In this document: positions 36,139-47,960 of the stretch, piece after piece
Position numbering within the stretch: position 1 is the first letter of the stretch
How the letters are laid out: each line of letters starts with the position of its first letter
Source: Hippophae tibetana
Taxonomy: Eukaryota > Streptophyta > Magnoliopsida > Rosales > Elaeagnaceae
Direction of reading: 5' to 3'
NCBI GenBank assembly: GCA_037013495.1
Contig: CM072803.1
Coordinates: 16,637,501-16,701,500 of the forward strand
Length of the DNA: 64,000 nt
Made by a program: the position numbers and the translations under genes
Notes under the pieces: model-generated
Seen by the model: only the letters and a program-made list of their open reading frames with translations
Databases searched by the model: none
Told to the model about the DNA's origin: nothing

Positions 36139-36478
36139 TGAACAAATTCATGGCCTAACTCCCTTCAAAAGAGCTCTCAAAGAGGAAGGGTTGCCATAGA
36201 CTTATAAGTGCAACAGAAACCCAATGTTTAATCGATGTGGGACTTCAACACTCCCTCTCACATCGATTTCCGATCGGGGATATGAAGCGCCTCCCCCTCA
36301 CACCGACGCAGGGTCCATCCCCTACAATCGGCCGGGTACCGACCAAGACACCTGGCTCTGATACCATGAACAAATTCATGGCCTAACTCCCTCCAAAAGA
36401 GCTCTCAAAGAGGAAGGGTTGCCATAGACTTATAAGTGCAACAGAAACCCAATGCTTAATCGATGTGGGACTTCAACA
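36139..36478 (-). mobile_element. complete TRIM (terminal-repeat retrotransposon in miniature), 340 bp
   Basis: Two direct repeats of 112 bp (36139-36250 and 36367-36478) differ at two positions. Both begin TG and end CA. They are flanked by a perfect 5-bp target duplication, ATTAT (36134-36138 and 36479-36483). On the minus strand, the 17 bases 36366-36350 read TGGTATCAGAGCCAGGT, a full primer-binding site for initiator tRNA-Met abutting the 5' LTR. A purine run GAGAGGGAG (36260-36251) abuts the 3' LTR as polypurine tract. The 116-bp interior has no coding capacity, so the enzymes would come from an autonomous element. It sits about 110 bp upstream of the IDM-like gene, in the same orientation. 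Confidence 0.95.
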
Positions 36479-36483
36479 ATTAT

Positions 36484-38540
36484 CTCCACAATTATCTCCA
36501 CAATTTTCTCATTTATACTCAATTTTACTCAAAAATAAATTCTATTATTACGATCAATAAAAACTAGATAAAGAAATACAGATGCAATCTCACTGTGAAC
36601 ATGTATAACTATTCGGTTATACGATATCGTTTTTACTACCAAACGTCAGAACCCCTTTTTGAGAGGAATTTTTTTTTTTTTTGGTTAATGATAAGGACAA
36701 TCTGGTATTGACTATAGAGAATAGGAAAAATCTTGCCTATATTAGGAAAACAGATATGTGATATAACGAAATATTTAACTTTTTATTTTTATAAAAAAAT
36801 ATAAAAAAGAAAAACAAGATTAATAATTAATATTAATAAAAGATAAAAAAAATACTTTAAATGGCGTGTACATACGGCATAGTTGCCTTTAAATGTCGCA
36901 AGAGAATGAGATTTTTAGAACAATTATAATAGTGAACTTTTCTTCCAATCCAAGAGAAATTTCATCAAAGGAAAAGAAAAATTACATCTAAAACAAAATT
37001 ATTCATCAAAAATTTATGATTATTACAAATAATATGTCACAATTGTATTAGTTAAAAATAGTGGGTCCAAAAACACCATATAGTAATTATGTATCATTTA
37101 ATTTTTGAAAATTTATTGATTTATAATAAAAATATTTTTTTAACCTAAAATTTAACCTAATTATATTAAATAGAGTTAACTAGTTTAGTGGAAAAAATAA
37201 ATAAATAAAGAAAATTCACATTTCATTTTTCCTCTCATATATGCACCAACTCTTACTTTCATCTACTGTAATTCTCTTTTCAAGGATAGGAGCTTAAAAA
37301 TTACAATTTGAAAACTTTATTTACAAGTTACGCAATCATTATCTCTTTTAATTGATTTGTCTACGTATTTTATAAAAATAAATATATCTTTATATAAGCA
37401 AACTTTGGAAATGTTATAGCAATTTCATATTATTAAACTTTACGAATGTACCAAAAATATCGTCAATTTTTTTTTGTAAAATTATACAAAATTTAATTGT
37501 ATGAAATTAATAAAAAAATGATAGTATTTTTATAACAATTTTAAAACTTAATGGTATGAAAGTAATAAATTAGAATTTAATAGTATTTTTATAATAATCT
37601 TTAAAATTCGGTAATAAAAATATCTATTTACTCTTATTATAATTGAAAGGTAGGTTTCTTCTCTTCTCTTCTCCAAAATTGATATTGTTTTTATATTATT
37701 GAAGAGTGAAAAAACTCTATTGTTGTATTTTCATATTACTAAAATCTAAAACCTAATTTTTATATTTCATATTGTTTAAATTGAAAGATCATTTTTAAAT
37801 TTAATAAAATAAGTTATCGATGAAAAATAAATGTATACAAATTGTTATAAACGTAATGAATAGATTAGAATTTACACTTAATGATTTTGAAATTAGTAGG
37901 GGTTTGATGTTCATTATGTAAAAAATATTATGGGTAAGATTATTTTTGAAATAAAAACATGCAAAAGTTTTTTGTAAAATCTTAAATTAATACTAAAAAT
38001 GATAAATTATATTTTAATTAATATTTTTTTTGTTTTCATTGGTTTATATTTAAACTAACAAAATACAAATCATGGTCCAAATTTATTTACCTTTCAAATA
38101 AAAACATGCAAATGTTTGGAGTTGCAAGTATGACTTGCAAATGCAATGTAGAAATGCAAAATATTGTAATTTTTTGTATATTACACACATGATACTTGTT
38201 CCACAATTTTTAATGGGATATTTATTTTTCTAGTGATATTATCTAATGAATATATATATGGTACTTGATCGTCATGATAGCCAGTGAATAATTAAAGATG
38301 AATGAACATTGTATAAATGTGGTCATTCTTTTGTAAATCTAATACCTAGCAGTTTTCAATACCAAATGTTGCTAGAAATGATTAGTGAACTTTTGAAGAT
38401 TGACATTTTAAGTAATTATATTATTATAAAATATAATTCCAACGAAATCATCGTGCATCTTACTATTATAATTTAAAAAGATTATGATATGAACGCATTC
38501 ATCATTTTTCATACTAATTGTTCAAGTAATCATATTTAAA
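36484..38540. other. AT-rich intergenic DNA, no gene seen
   Basis: Only short ORFs and A/T runs occur here. I recognise no repeats with clear ends and no RNA gene. Confidence 0.6.
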
Positions 38541-38549
38541 CAAAAATAT

Positions 38550-39678
38550 CTAGGTGAAAGAATAAAGAATGATAGTCATGTGACCAAAAAGAGAATCTTT
38601 CTTAACCCATATTTGATTAAATTTTGCTTTTTTTATATATTTGGGTTGAAAATCAATTGCCTTAATTTTCACAATCATATTCTTAGACTTACCTTTAGAT
38701 TTATTATTCATTCTAAATGAAAATTCATCATGCATGATAGGATGATGGTAATTAGTCATAGAATTACAAGTGTTGAATTTTACATGCCTCTTTGAACCAA
38801 TAAATTCATGCTTTCTAGTAGAATTTTTGAACATGTTATTATAATTTTCATTCATCTTAGAATATGATGCAACATGCATAGATAGATGATGATTATGAGT
38901 CATACTATATGAAGCATGTAAAGTATTATTAAATTTAGGATCACTCATCAAAAATTTACAATTGAACCTAATATGAACTTTTTATCACAATGATGACAGA
39001 CAGGTACAAACTTAACAGATTTTTTTGTCATAGGTACAACTGTTCTTGTGTATAATGAGTAACATTAGAAGTAAGGTTAGAAGGCCTTACATATGTGATT
39101 TTTGATGTTGAAGTAATGAAGCTCTCATCTTTATTACCAATGTCATGTGTATCATATGAGAAGGATATGTTTGAAGGTTTGACAAATTCAGTTGATTTTG
39201 ATGAAGATGACATAATGTGCTTGTCTACATATCCCAACCTTTTCTTGTCTCTAGTTGGCTTTTTATAATCTAGAATTTTGTTCAACCTTTCAGTTCCAAT
39301 TATTAATCTCTTTATTGTTTCCTTTGATTGTTCAAGTTCATGCATAAAAATCTTGTTTTCTTGTTTAACATCTACCATACTTGAATTCAATGCATTATTT
39401 TTTTCTTGCAATTTTTTTTTTCTTATATTAATTTATTTGAAAAGCATATATGTGTCTCAAGTTATTCATTTAACTCTTTTATTTTTTCTTTTAAACTAGT
39501 ATTTCTTTTTATGGCTCTAGCACATTTGCAGAATAATTCTTAAAAACTTTTAACATTATATTAAAAAAGAAAAGAGGATTTAATTTCCTCAACATCTAAG
39601 TTATCACCCTCAATAAAATAATCCATAACAAGGTCCTAGGCATACTAAATGTATCTTGTGACCTGCTTTGATACCAAA
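38550..39678 (-). mobile_element. copia C-terminal gag remnant with primer-binding site
   Basis: On the minus strand 39411-39028 encodes a coiled-coil-like gag segment (MQEKNNALNSSMVDVKQENK, then LNKILDYKKPTRDKKRLGY), typical of large plant copia gag proteins. Further on, near 38955-39010, a degenerate zinc knuckle reads KFVPVCHHCDKKFI, with later His/Cys positions lost. The frame then breaks before the stretch at 38951-38550. A primer-binding site, the complement of TGGTATCAAAGCAGG, lies at 39662-39676, two bases from the LTR. The N-terminal half of gag is missing and pol is absent. Confidence 0.7.
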
Positions 39679-40876
39679 TGAAAGTTCGTTTATTTAATTA
39701 TGGATATAATTAGCAGAATATCAGTAGAAGTATGACAAATTAAAATTTCGTAAGCGGTCAAACATACAATCACGTGTAAATAAAGTAATGAAGAAAATAA
39801 AAATCAACACACGATATTTTTAGATAGAAATAACATAGACCACACCAATGATTTAAGAGTAAAATCATCAATCCATCGGACCACTTAACTATCTATTATG
39901 AAAAATAACTATCCAATTATAAGGCTAGAACTCAAACTACCTACTCATGTAATGTCCATAAGTAATCTATTTACAATGTCGGATCGGACTAACATTCAAA
40001 AAACTTGAGTCCCACGAGTTAATCGAACCCACACCATTGTCACCTAAGAATTTAACACATATATACAAGTACAAGTGTGTGTCCTAGAGCATATTCAATA
40101 ATGAACAATTCTAATTAGTTGATCTAAATAATATATCAGATGAAATAAAAATAATTAGCAATTTTGAAACAATTAGTTAAAAACACAATTATTATTGTAG
40201 ACTTGTTAATATATCAAACACAACCACAAATGTTTAATAAATTAACTTAATGAAAATACCTACTTGAATTTTTTTGGCAAAACACAATCTATTAAGCTCT
40301 TGTGTGGTTGGTTTCAATTATGTGCTTAGATTTATATTTATAGAATATTTTGAAGCACTTTAGGTCAAAGTAAAATTACCATATTATCCATAAAAATAAT
40401 TAAATGAGTTTTAAAGAATAAGAACAATATAGTAAAATGTCAATCCAATTCGTATTAAAAATAGGTTTTAAAATCAAAGTCTTGGCTGCTTGATTGATCT
40501 AATCAAGTGCTCGATCATTCAAGTACATATTTTGATCAAACGATTATCTTGTTGATCGATCTAGTGTATCAATTAACTAATTTTAAGAAAATGGATCGAT
40601 TTAGTCATTAATCTCGATCGATTGAATATTAATTCCTCATCGATCTAGTCATATAAATAATTAATTCAATAAGTAATATAGCTCGATCGATCGAGTAGCT
40701 TGTTTTCATATTGTTCTTAAGTGTCTAATATGCAATCTAACGTATATGAGAACATAGATATATCTGAGATGTGATCGTTGAGGCTCAATAATTTATTCGG
40801 CTTCAAAATATTCTTCTAAGATACACCTAAAAACTAAAATTATAATTATATATTTTGCTTACAAATATCGTCAACA
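39679..40876 (-). mobile_element. 5' LTR of the copia element, about 1.2 kb
   Basis: It starts at TGAAAG (39679), next to the primer-binding site, and is proposed to end at TCAACA (40871-40876), so on the minus strand it runs TGTTGA...CTTTCA. The part 40490-40740 is dense in GATCGA/CGATCGAT motifs. No matching 3' LTR was found to the left, so the element is truncated there. Confidence 0.55.
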
Positions 40877-43800
40877 CTCATATAAAATTTACACAATAGA
40901 TGAAGAATAATTAAATTTTAAAATAAACTTACATTAAATCATCATCTAAGGATGAAAAATTTCCCTTAATCACATATAATAAATTAGCTATCCATAGACA
41001 AGGTAGAAGCTAATAAACAATTCATAAAAATAATATAGAAAGAAAGAAGAAGCTTATGATGAGAATATATGATCTCAAATCTTTAATCTCCAGCTTTGTT
41101 TTCAACTTCTTTCTCTATAAATTGCTTAAAGTATTTGCCTATTTTTTTTATCTTGCTTGTGTTATCCTTTATAATTTGATGACTTAATATGATGCATACA
41201 TTGTGTATTTTGAATCAATCTTGCATCCCTAATTGATTTCTCAAGTTTCAATAGTTGTGATATAAAGTTTAGAGGTAAAAAAATATTGTTTTTCGTGCAT
41301 TCTAGGGTCTAGATCGTAGAGAACCTTGAATAGATTGATCTAGACCATTATGAACCTACACATGATAACTTGATTGAATCTCGATCGACAGAGTAGTGAC
41401 TCGATCAATTGAGTTATTGGTCGATCAATAAAGCAATTACAAGAGATTTTCAATTTTTGATCTGAAGGTCTTGATCTATTGAGTGTCCCTAATTGCTCTC
41501 TAAACACCCATTTTTTCATTCATTTTGTTCTTGAATACTTAGAAATTACAAGATAAACAATTAAATTGAGATAATAACATAAAATAGTGTTATTTCTCTT
41601 CAAACACATTTTTTTCATTCATTTTGTTCCTCAAGTCCTGCTAGTGATAGTTCCAAGTTTAGTGTTGGAGAGGAAGTTGTGAAAATTGTGACCATGGTGT
41701 TAAGAAGAAGGCAGAGACTAAGATATACTCAAAGAATAAAGAAAGCTTGGATGTGAGTAGTTTTGGTACCGACGAGGGTGGATTGGGATAAAAAACTAGT
41801 AAACATTCTAAGAAGGAACTAGATGAGCTTGTTTTCATTGTTAATATGATGAGTGATCTATTGATTATGAGATTGTTTTTCACTTTTAAGTATTAAAATT
41901 TAATTTTAATTTTATCAATTTTTATTCAATTTTAACCTTTTTATGATTTTAAGTATGGTTAAGTTATTGATTTTTATTGTTAAGAAATAAAAAAATAGAA
42001 GTTAAATTAAATATTGATTTTTTTGAATATCAAAATTTAGGTAAATTCTAATACCAAATTTCCAAATTTAAAAAGTAAAAATTTAAAATGTGTTATTAAG
42101 CATACATAAATTATTTTTTTTAAAATTAATTACACTATTTATATACTATGAATAGAATTTGAATATTAACTCTCTATATGTTCAAATAAACTATTTAATT
42201 ACAAATTAAAAATTTATAAAATTTAAAAATTAAGAATTGAAATAATTAATATTGAGACAAAATTTTATAAAATTTAAAAAATTAAGAATTAAAATTATTA
42301 GTATTAAGGTGTTCATGTTTAATTGTTTATTTAAAAATACAATTCTTTATTTTTCCCTCACCTTTTGAGAAAAAAAGAAAAGCTATTCATCTAAATCTAT
42401 AACTTTTAAAACAATAAAAATAACTTTTTAAAACTTATAATCACAAAAATAAAATATTAATAACAACTAACTCATGTATATTTTTTTATTTTTAAAAAAT
42501 ATAGTATATTATTTTATATTAAATATCGTTATATTGTATTCCGTTTAAATTAAACTAAGATCATTTGAATTTGTTAAACATTAAAATTAATCTAATTAGA
42601 TCTTATTTAATATTGTTGGGTATAAATATGTAAAATTAAATTGGTTCGCTTTTGTAACAAAACTTGAACCAGCAAATCCAAACTAATTAAAGGTATACAA
42701 TCAATTTAAAGTCAAAAAATTTGGGTAGATTTGAGTTGATTGTATTGATTTTTGAAAATTTTATTTTTGTTTATAGATTGTAATTATAAATTTTTGTTAC
42801 TTAAAACTAAATTTGAGTTTATAATCTTTAATATATATATATATAATATTATTAATTATTAATATATAAGTTATATAATTTTAAATATTTAATATAATCT
42901 ATATTTTTATATTAATTTAAATATTTATATCTATACAATATATATATATATATATATATATAATTATAAGAGAAAAGATTTAAGATCATTTAAGATATAT
43001 ATTAAGATTGAATTTCTAAATTCAAGAAAAGATGAACAATTAAAAAATAAACTATATATATATAAATATGGATTCATTAGATTTTAATTGATTTTTAAAA
43101 TTTCAAAATCACAATTCATACTTAGATAAAATTAAAAATCAAACTAACCAAAAAAAATCTTTAAAATTAACAACCAAAATAACCAAACTGTTAGATTGGT
43201 TTTGATCGATTAAATTGGATCATTTCAGGTAATTTTTACACATATTATTGTTGTTCTTATAAATTCTAAGGATTATCTTTTATAATTTCTTAGTTTTTCT
43301 TTTATTTTCGATAATAATTAATACATCTCCACCCCCAAACAACCGCTCACACCGTGTATTACAATGATTCGTGCTATTTAGCATTTTTAGAGAAGAACAT
43401 GAAAAGTTCAAAGACGTAGTTCACTTACAAATTACCAGTCCAACCAAGTTTCTCGAACCTGAAATACCCGTTGTAACTGTTAATCGGCGATTTTCCTCTG
43501 AGAATTGACTTGCAAACAAAGCCTCTAGTGCGCACAACCTCGTTTCTGATTTCCCGCTTTTATGATATTGGAGCACATCCGATGACTTCTGCTGCTGGGT
43601 ATAATTTTGTTCTTTATTTACGTACATTTGAATATTCTTTGGGAGTGTTTGGCGTAAGTTTTTTACTGTTTGAGGTTGAAAAAAATTGGGTAATGGAGTC
43701 AGATTGACTAACCTAAATAGGGTTTTTCATTTTATGCTATATTGAAAAGGTAAATAATTGTGGCCTTTCTGATTTTTTTTCTCATAAAAAACCTAATATT

Positions 43801-44870
43801 TCGATTTTATATCATTATATGGTCTGCATGGAACTTATTGTGGTGACTGATTTTTTATTATACATATTTTCGTGCTTGTTCGTTTCAGTGAAACTTGATC
43901 TTGTGGCCAGTGGATAAGGAAAAGAAAAATAAAGGATCTGATTTGGTTTTGTTATTTATATATTTTGGTATCTGCTGAAGATATTTTGAATTTATAGGAT
44001 TATGAAAATGATAAAATTAGTATTAGTGGTAGCTATTCTTCTCAGCTAGCAGAGTTGATAGCCAACTCTTGATATAAGAGTATCATAAGAGCTAGAGATC
44101 CAATAGCGTTGGAGTCCTGCATTACTTTTTTGTTAAGATTTTTATTTTATGTCCTTTCAAAATATATAGGAAAATTACAAAAAATAATGCCCTTAAATCT
44201 TGTAACAACAAAAATAACAACCTAATAATATTGAATGGGGTCTAATTAAATGACATCGAACATTAAACTGGTTTAATTGAATGGTGTTCAAAATGAAATG
44301 ATATGTTAGTCTTTTTTTAATAGGAAAAATATATGAAATGAACATAAGAAGTGTTATTTTTGTGGTTACAAGTTTTGATGGGACTATTTTTGTTGTTTTC
44401 CCAAATATATACAGCCGAGATAAAATTATTAAAAAACTGGATTTAGAATCCAAATGATGGTCTGCCTCTTAATGCCTTAAGCTTTGCACTAGAGTAGTTG
44501 GCAATACTTCTCTAATAGGAACTGAATCAATTGAAGCTATTTCGTTGAAAAACTATGTTGAGTGCAGGCTGTCTGATGGGAATATTTGGACTCTTTTTAA
44601 GAGAAAAGTAGTTTTAGTTTACGTTAAGATTTATAAGGGTGGGTGACCCCACAATGAGAAAAAAAATAAAAAAAATTGGTCATTTGTCATTTTATTGTTA
44701 CTTTTTCAAAACAAAAGAACTAAATTGCTAAAAAAATAACAAAATGACTAAATTGTTCTAAGTGACATAACTAAGAAATTCTTGATGTATTTGTCTTGAT
44801 TTATAAGAATGAATCTTATTAAAAATTCTTTTTATGTCATTTGGAGGTGGGAGAGGTGTTAAGACTACAT
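40877..44870. other. AT-rich intergenic DNA with repeat fragments
   Basis: More GATCGA-rich sequence at 41340-41480 looks like a second, partial copy of the LTR type at 39.7-40.9 kb. A block TTTTTTCATTCATTTTGTTC recurs at about 41510 and 41610 (about 99 bp apart). (TA)n runs lie at 42832-42845 and 42935-42962. Between 43400 and 43700 there is a less AT-rich patch; a minus-strand ORF there (43627-43421) matches no family I know. Confidence 0.45.
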
Positions 44871-44879
44871 TGATTGGAA

Positions 44880-45540
44880 AGACAAAATAGTCATGAATTG
44901 GATTTACAATTTAGTAACTTTGAGTTATTTCAACTACTTGATTGGAAATCATTATGCTAATGGTTATTGGAGTGCTTTAGAGAAGAATTTTGTGAAGTGT
45001 TCCAAACAAGTCTCATGGAATTGAGATGGAAATTGCAAACATTAAGGAAGGATGAGGGATAAGAACTTGTTCAAATACTTAGCAGACGTAGTAGATACAA
45101 TAACCTTGAGAGATTAAGTTCTGTACTTTATTCGAGGTTTATTTTTCAAAAGTTCCTTAATCACTACTCTGACATATAAAAAAAAGGATTCCCTCCCTTG
45201 AAGAGGTGTTGACCATGATGCATGTGCCTGAACAAAAAATTCAGAGGATGAATTCTGTTTTGATTGATCCACATCTCATGCAGATCAATTTTGCGCGATT
45301 TACTCCATCTACCGGCAAGTATTGGTGTTTGTCAAAATTATCAACAGTCATACTCTTCTCAGTACATGCAAGTAATGGTTTCATCAGAACAATCATATGC
45401 TCCTCAATATATGCAATCTGACCTTCAACTTGTCAAGAATGATCAAGCACACAATATCTATTTTGGAAATATTTAGAGTAGTCAACAACAGACTTCATAG
45501 CCAGTACCAGGATTACAATTTACTTAGCAAGATACCTATA
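44880..45540 (+). mobile_element. copia gag (UBN2-type) remnant
   Basis: In shifting plus-strand frames the sequence reads YWSALEKNFVKCSKQV, MELRWKLQTLRKDEG, then PPLEEVLTMMHVPEQKIQRM, and a glutamine-rich tail near 45380-45530. This order is that of the copia gag region (a ...LK..L..L.KG... helix, then P-LEEL...L..HEQRI). Stops and frameshifts abound. Confidence 0.6.
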
Positions 45541-45574
45541 GGTCACTAGCCCCTTAAGTTCTTAATTAAGATAA

Positions 45575-46330
45575 TGTTGGAAAGGCAGCTATGTAATTCT
45601 AGGAATCAGGAGATCCGATTCAGTAATTATAGGAGTTAACTATGTAATTATGTATGGCTAAAAAGTAGGGATTTAGAGTTATTATGTCCTAAAGAATAGC
45701 TATTAAGGTTGTATATTTAAAGCAGTTTACTGTACAGAAGAAAATACAATTTTCATTCTTCCATATCAGATTCAGGTTTACAAATTTGAAACCTAGGTAG
45801 ACTCTTGCTCAATTTTTTATACCAGTATATACTTTCCTATTCATTACCATATCTGAAGAATCGATCACTTCTACTGGTAATCAAACTCAACCACCCACCA
45901 ATCCTCCTTCATACTATAACAACCACCTGGTTAGAATCACTCATATCAAACTCAATGGAGATAATCTTTTCTATTGGCCCCATATCATGAGGTTGTTTTA
46001 AGAATCCTTAAATACTTAAAAGGGGACTTCGAGTAGAGGGTTTTTGATTGCTAATAGAGGGCATTTGCAGGTTGAAATTTATACAAATGCTGATTAGGTT
46101 GGGAGTGTCACGGATAGGAGATCTACCTCTTTTTATTGTGCATTTGTAGTTGGTAATCTTGTCACTGGAAGGGCCAAGAAACAAGTAGCAGTTGCTAGAA
46201 GTAGTGTTGAAGTTGAATTTAGAGCAACTGTATTAGGTATATGTAAGGTTCTATGTATCAAGAGGATATTTGAAGATTTAAAAATACCAATATTGATGCA
46301 CAAATTATAATTGTTCACAAGTGTACGAAT
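45575..46330 (+). mobile_element. copia element: LTR, gag start fused by deletion to RNase H
   Basis: The LTR runs from TGTTGGAAAGGC (45575) to about 45763, followed by a degenerate tRNA-Met primer-binding site (TATCAGATTCAGG, about 45764-45776). Gag begins near 45852 with EESITSTGNQTQPP and LVRITHIKLNGDN-FYW (to about 45985). Without a gap the sequence then reads VVLRILKYLKG, SRGFLIANRGHLQVEIYTNAD and RSSVEVEFRA, which is the copia RNase H domain (46000-46250). About 3 kb (rest of gag, protease, integrase, RT) must have been deleted at about 45985-45995. The RNase H end is cut by the repeat that follows. Confidence 0.75.
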
Positions 46331-47380
46331 CATTAACAGATTAATGATAAGTTACCCTGAGATCGGTCTCTAAAGGAATTGACCTGTTGTTTTAAAAAGG
46401 CAAATATTTCCTAAATTAGTTAAGAAAAATAATTCTAAACATTTTATCAAGTGTCAGAAAAGAATTATAAATTCTAAATTACTTTAATAGCTAAAGATCT
46501 CAAGTTAACTAAATTATAGTCAAACTAAAGATGAATAACAGTTAAAGATAACCCTTTATGCAAAGAACAAATTAAATGATTTAAATAACAAATTAGTTGT
46601 ACTGATTTTTTTCTTTTTAAATAAGCATGGTGAGTATACACAATTCTCAATTAATCAATGACTTTTTGGGTTGAGCTTGAAATTACTAACTAAGGAAAAT
46701 ATATAAACCAATATTTTCAATTAATTAATAACTTTCTTGGTCGGATTTGAAATTAATTAATTGGTAAACCTAAAATAAATATATTGTTTAATTATAAATC
46801 AAGATTTATTCCATCACTAATTTATAATTAAAGATATTTTTAATTATCTAATTTATTCTCAATTAGTCAATAACTTTCTTGTTTGGCTTGAAATTGATCA
46901 ATGAAATTAATTAAACTCTTATTTATTAATGCATAATTAAGCAAAGATGATTTTTCTAATACTTAATTCTAAAGTATTTTCTTTAATTATAAATTAAGAT
47001 TTAATCAATCATTAATTATAATTAAAGATTTTAAGAATATGATCAAGAAATAAATAAAATTTTATTTATTCAAACCATAAAATTGTTCTTTCAATCATTG
47101 GAAGCAAAACCTAAAATCTCATATTACATAAACTAGTTGATCATAATTAAATTAAAAAAAGTTAATTTACCTACAAAAGACATTAAATTATAAAGAAAAA
47201 TAGTATATGACAATAAAAATACGCCTTGATAAAGATGATTTCAGATTTATGAATGGGTTGTCTACCTTCTTTAAATTTTTGAATCTTCTTCACAATTGGG
47301 AGGTTTTTTTCTTTGTATATGTAAAAAGGGTGTGTACAACGGCTATGGGTAGCTGGTGACTGTCACGTGCCTTGAAGTCT
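46330..47380. repeat. interspersed repeat family, copy A
   Basis: It aligns by eye along most of its length with 57720-58560. Matches include AATGATAAGTT...TCG near the left end, TATAAATTCTAAATTA, TAATTATAAAT-AAGATTT-AT-CATTAAT, and CTTCACAATTGGGAG then CTATGGGTA-CTGGT near the right end. Copy A has an additional block (46600-46900) with three imperfect copies of TCAATTA-T-AATAACTTTCTTGG (46646, 46716, 46858). It has no coding capacity and interrupts the RNase H domain of the preceding copia element. The class is unknown to me; a solo LTR or non-autonomous retroelement is likely. Confidence 0.6.
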
Positions 47381-47960
47381 TTTGCTGCACATCACCTTCT
47401 CTAGGAAGGTTTTCCGGAGGCAATTGTCTCAGTAGAACCAAAATCTGATCTCTCCATTTCTGAATTATGAAATGAATCTATGATACCTAATTAATATACC
47501 ATAATAGCTACAGAAAATATTATAAAGGTGCTAACTTTTATAAAAGCTGTGAAGAAATTATAATTGCAACCCTTATTCTCATGTTTAATCTTAATTTGCC
47601 ACATTTACATTCAAGTGACAGATCTGCAATATTTTGCTATTACTTCATCCACTTATTAATTATCAAGGTGCTGTTAATTATTTAATACATGTGCAGTAAT
47701 TCTCTGATCGTAACACACCTTGTGAAGAATAACTTTCCCAATTTGGTTGAACGTTTTAATGTCATGCATTAAGCGTTTACGATCATTTGATCTTGGAAGT
47801 TTTTGCAAAAGCTTTTATTTCTTTGTCTCATTGCAACTTCTTCTAATTGCATGTGTGACGAGCGTGACTAATATTTCTTTATTCATTTTGAATGTGTTTG
47901 CGCTGATTGCCCATCTTTTACAAAGTATCATTTTAGTATAGTGTATTTTAATATACGTAG

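Noticed and set aside
42832..42962. (TA)n tracts here and at 10890, 11497, 13383, 16236, 26258 and 27643 as regulatory or origin-like elements
   Set aside because: Simple dinucleotide runs are expected in DNA this AT-rich and have no other supporting signal.
43421..43707. Overlapping ORFs on both strands in a less AT-rich patch
   Set aside because: Neither translation resembles a known protein. It may be a leader exon of something undetected, but no gene can be supported.
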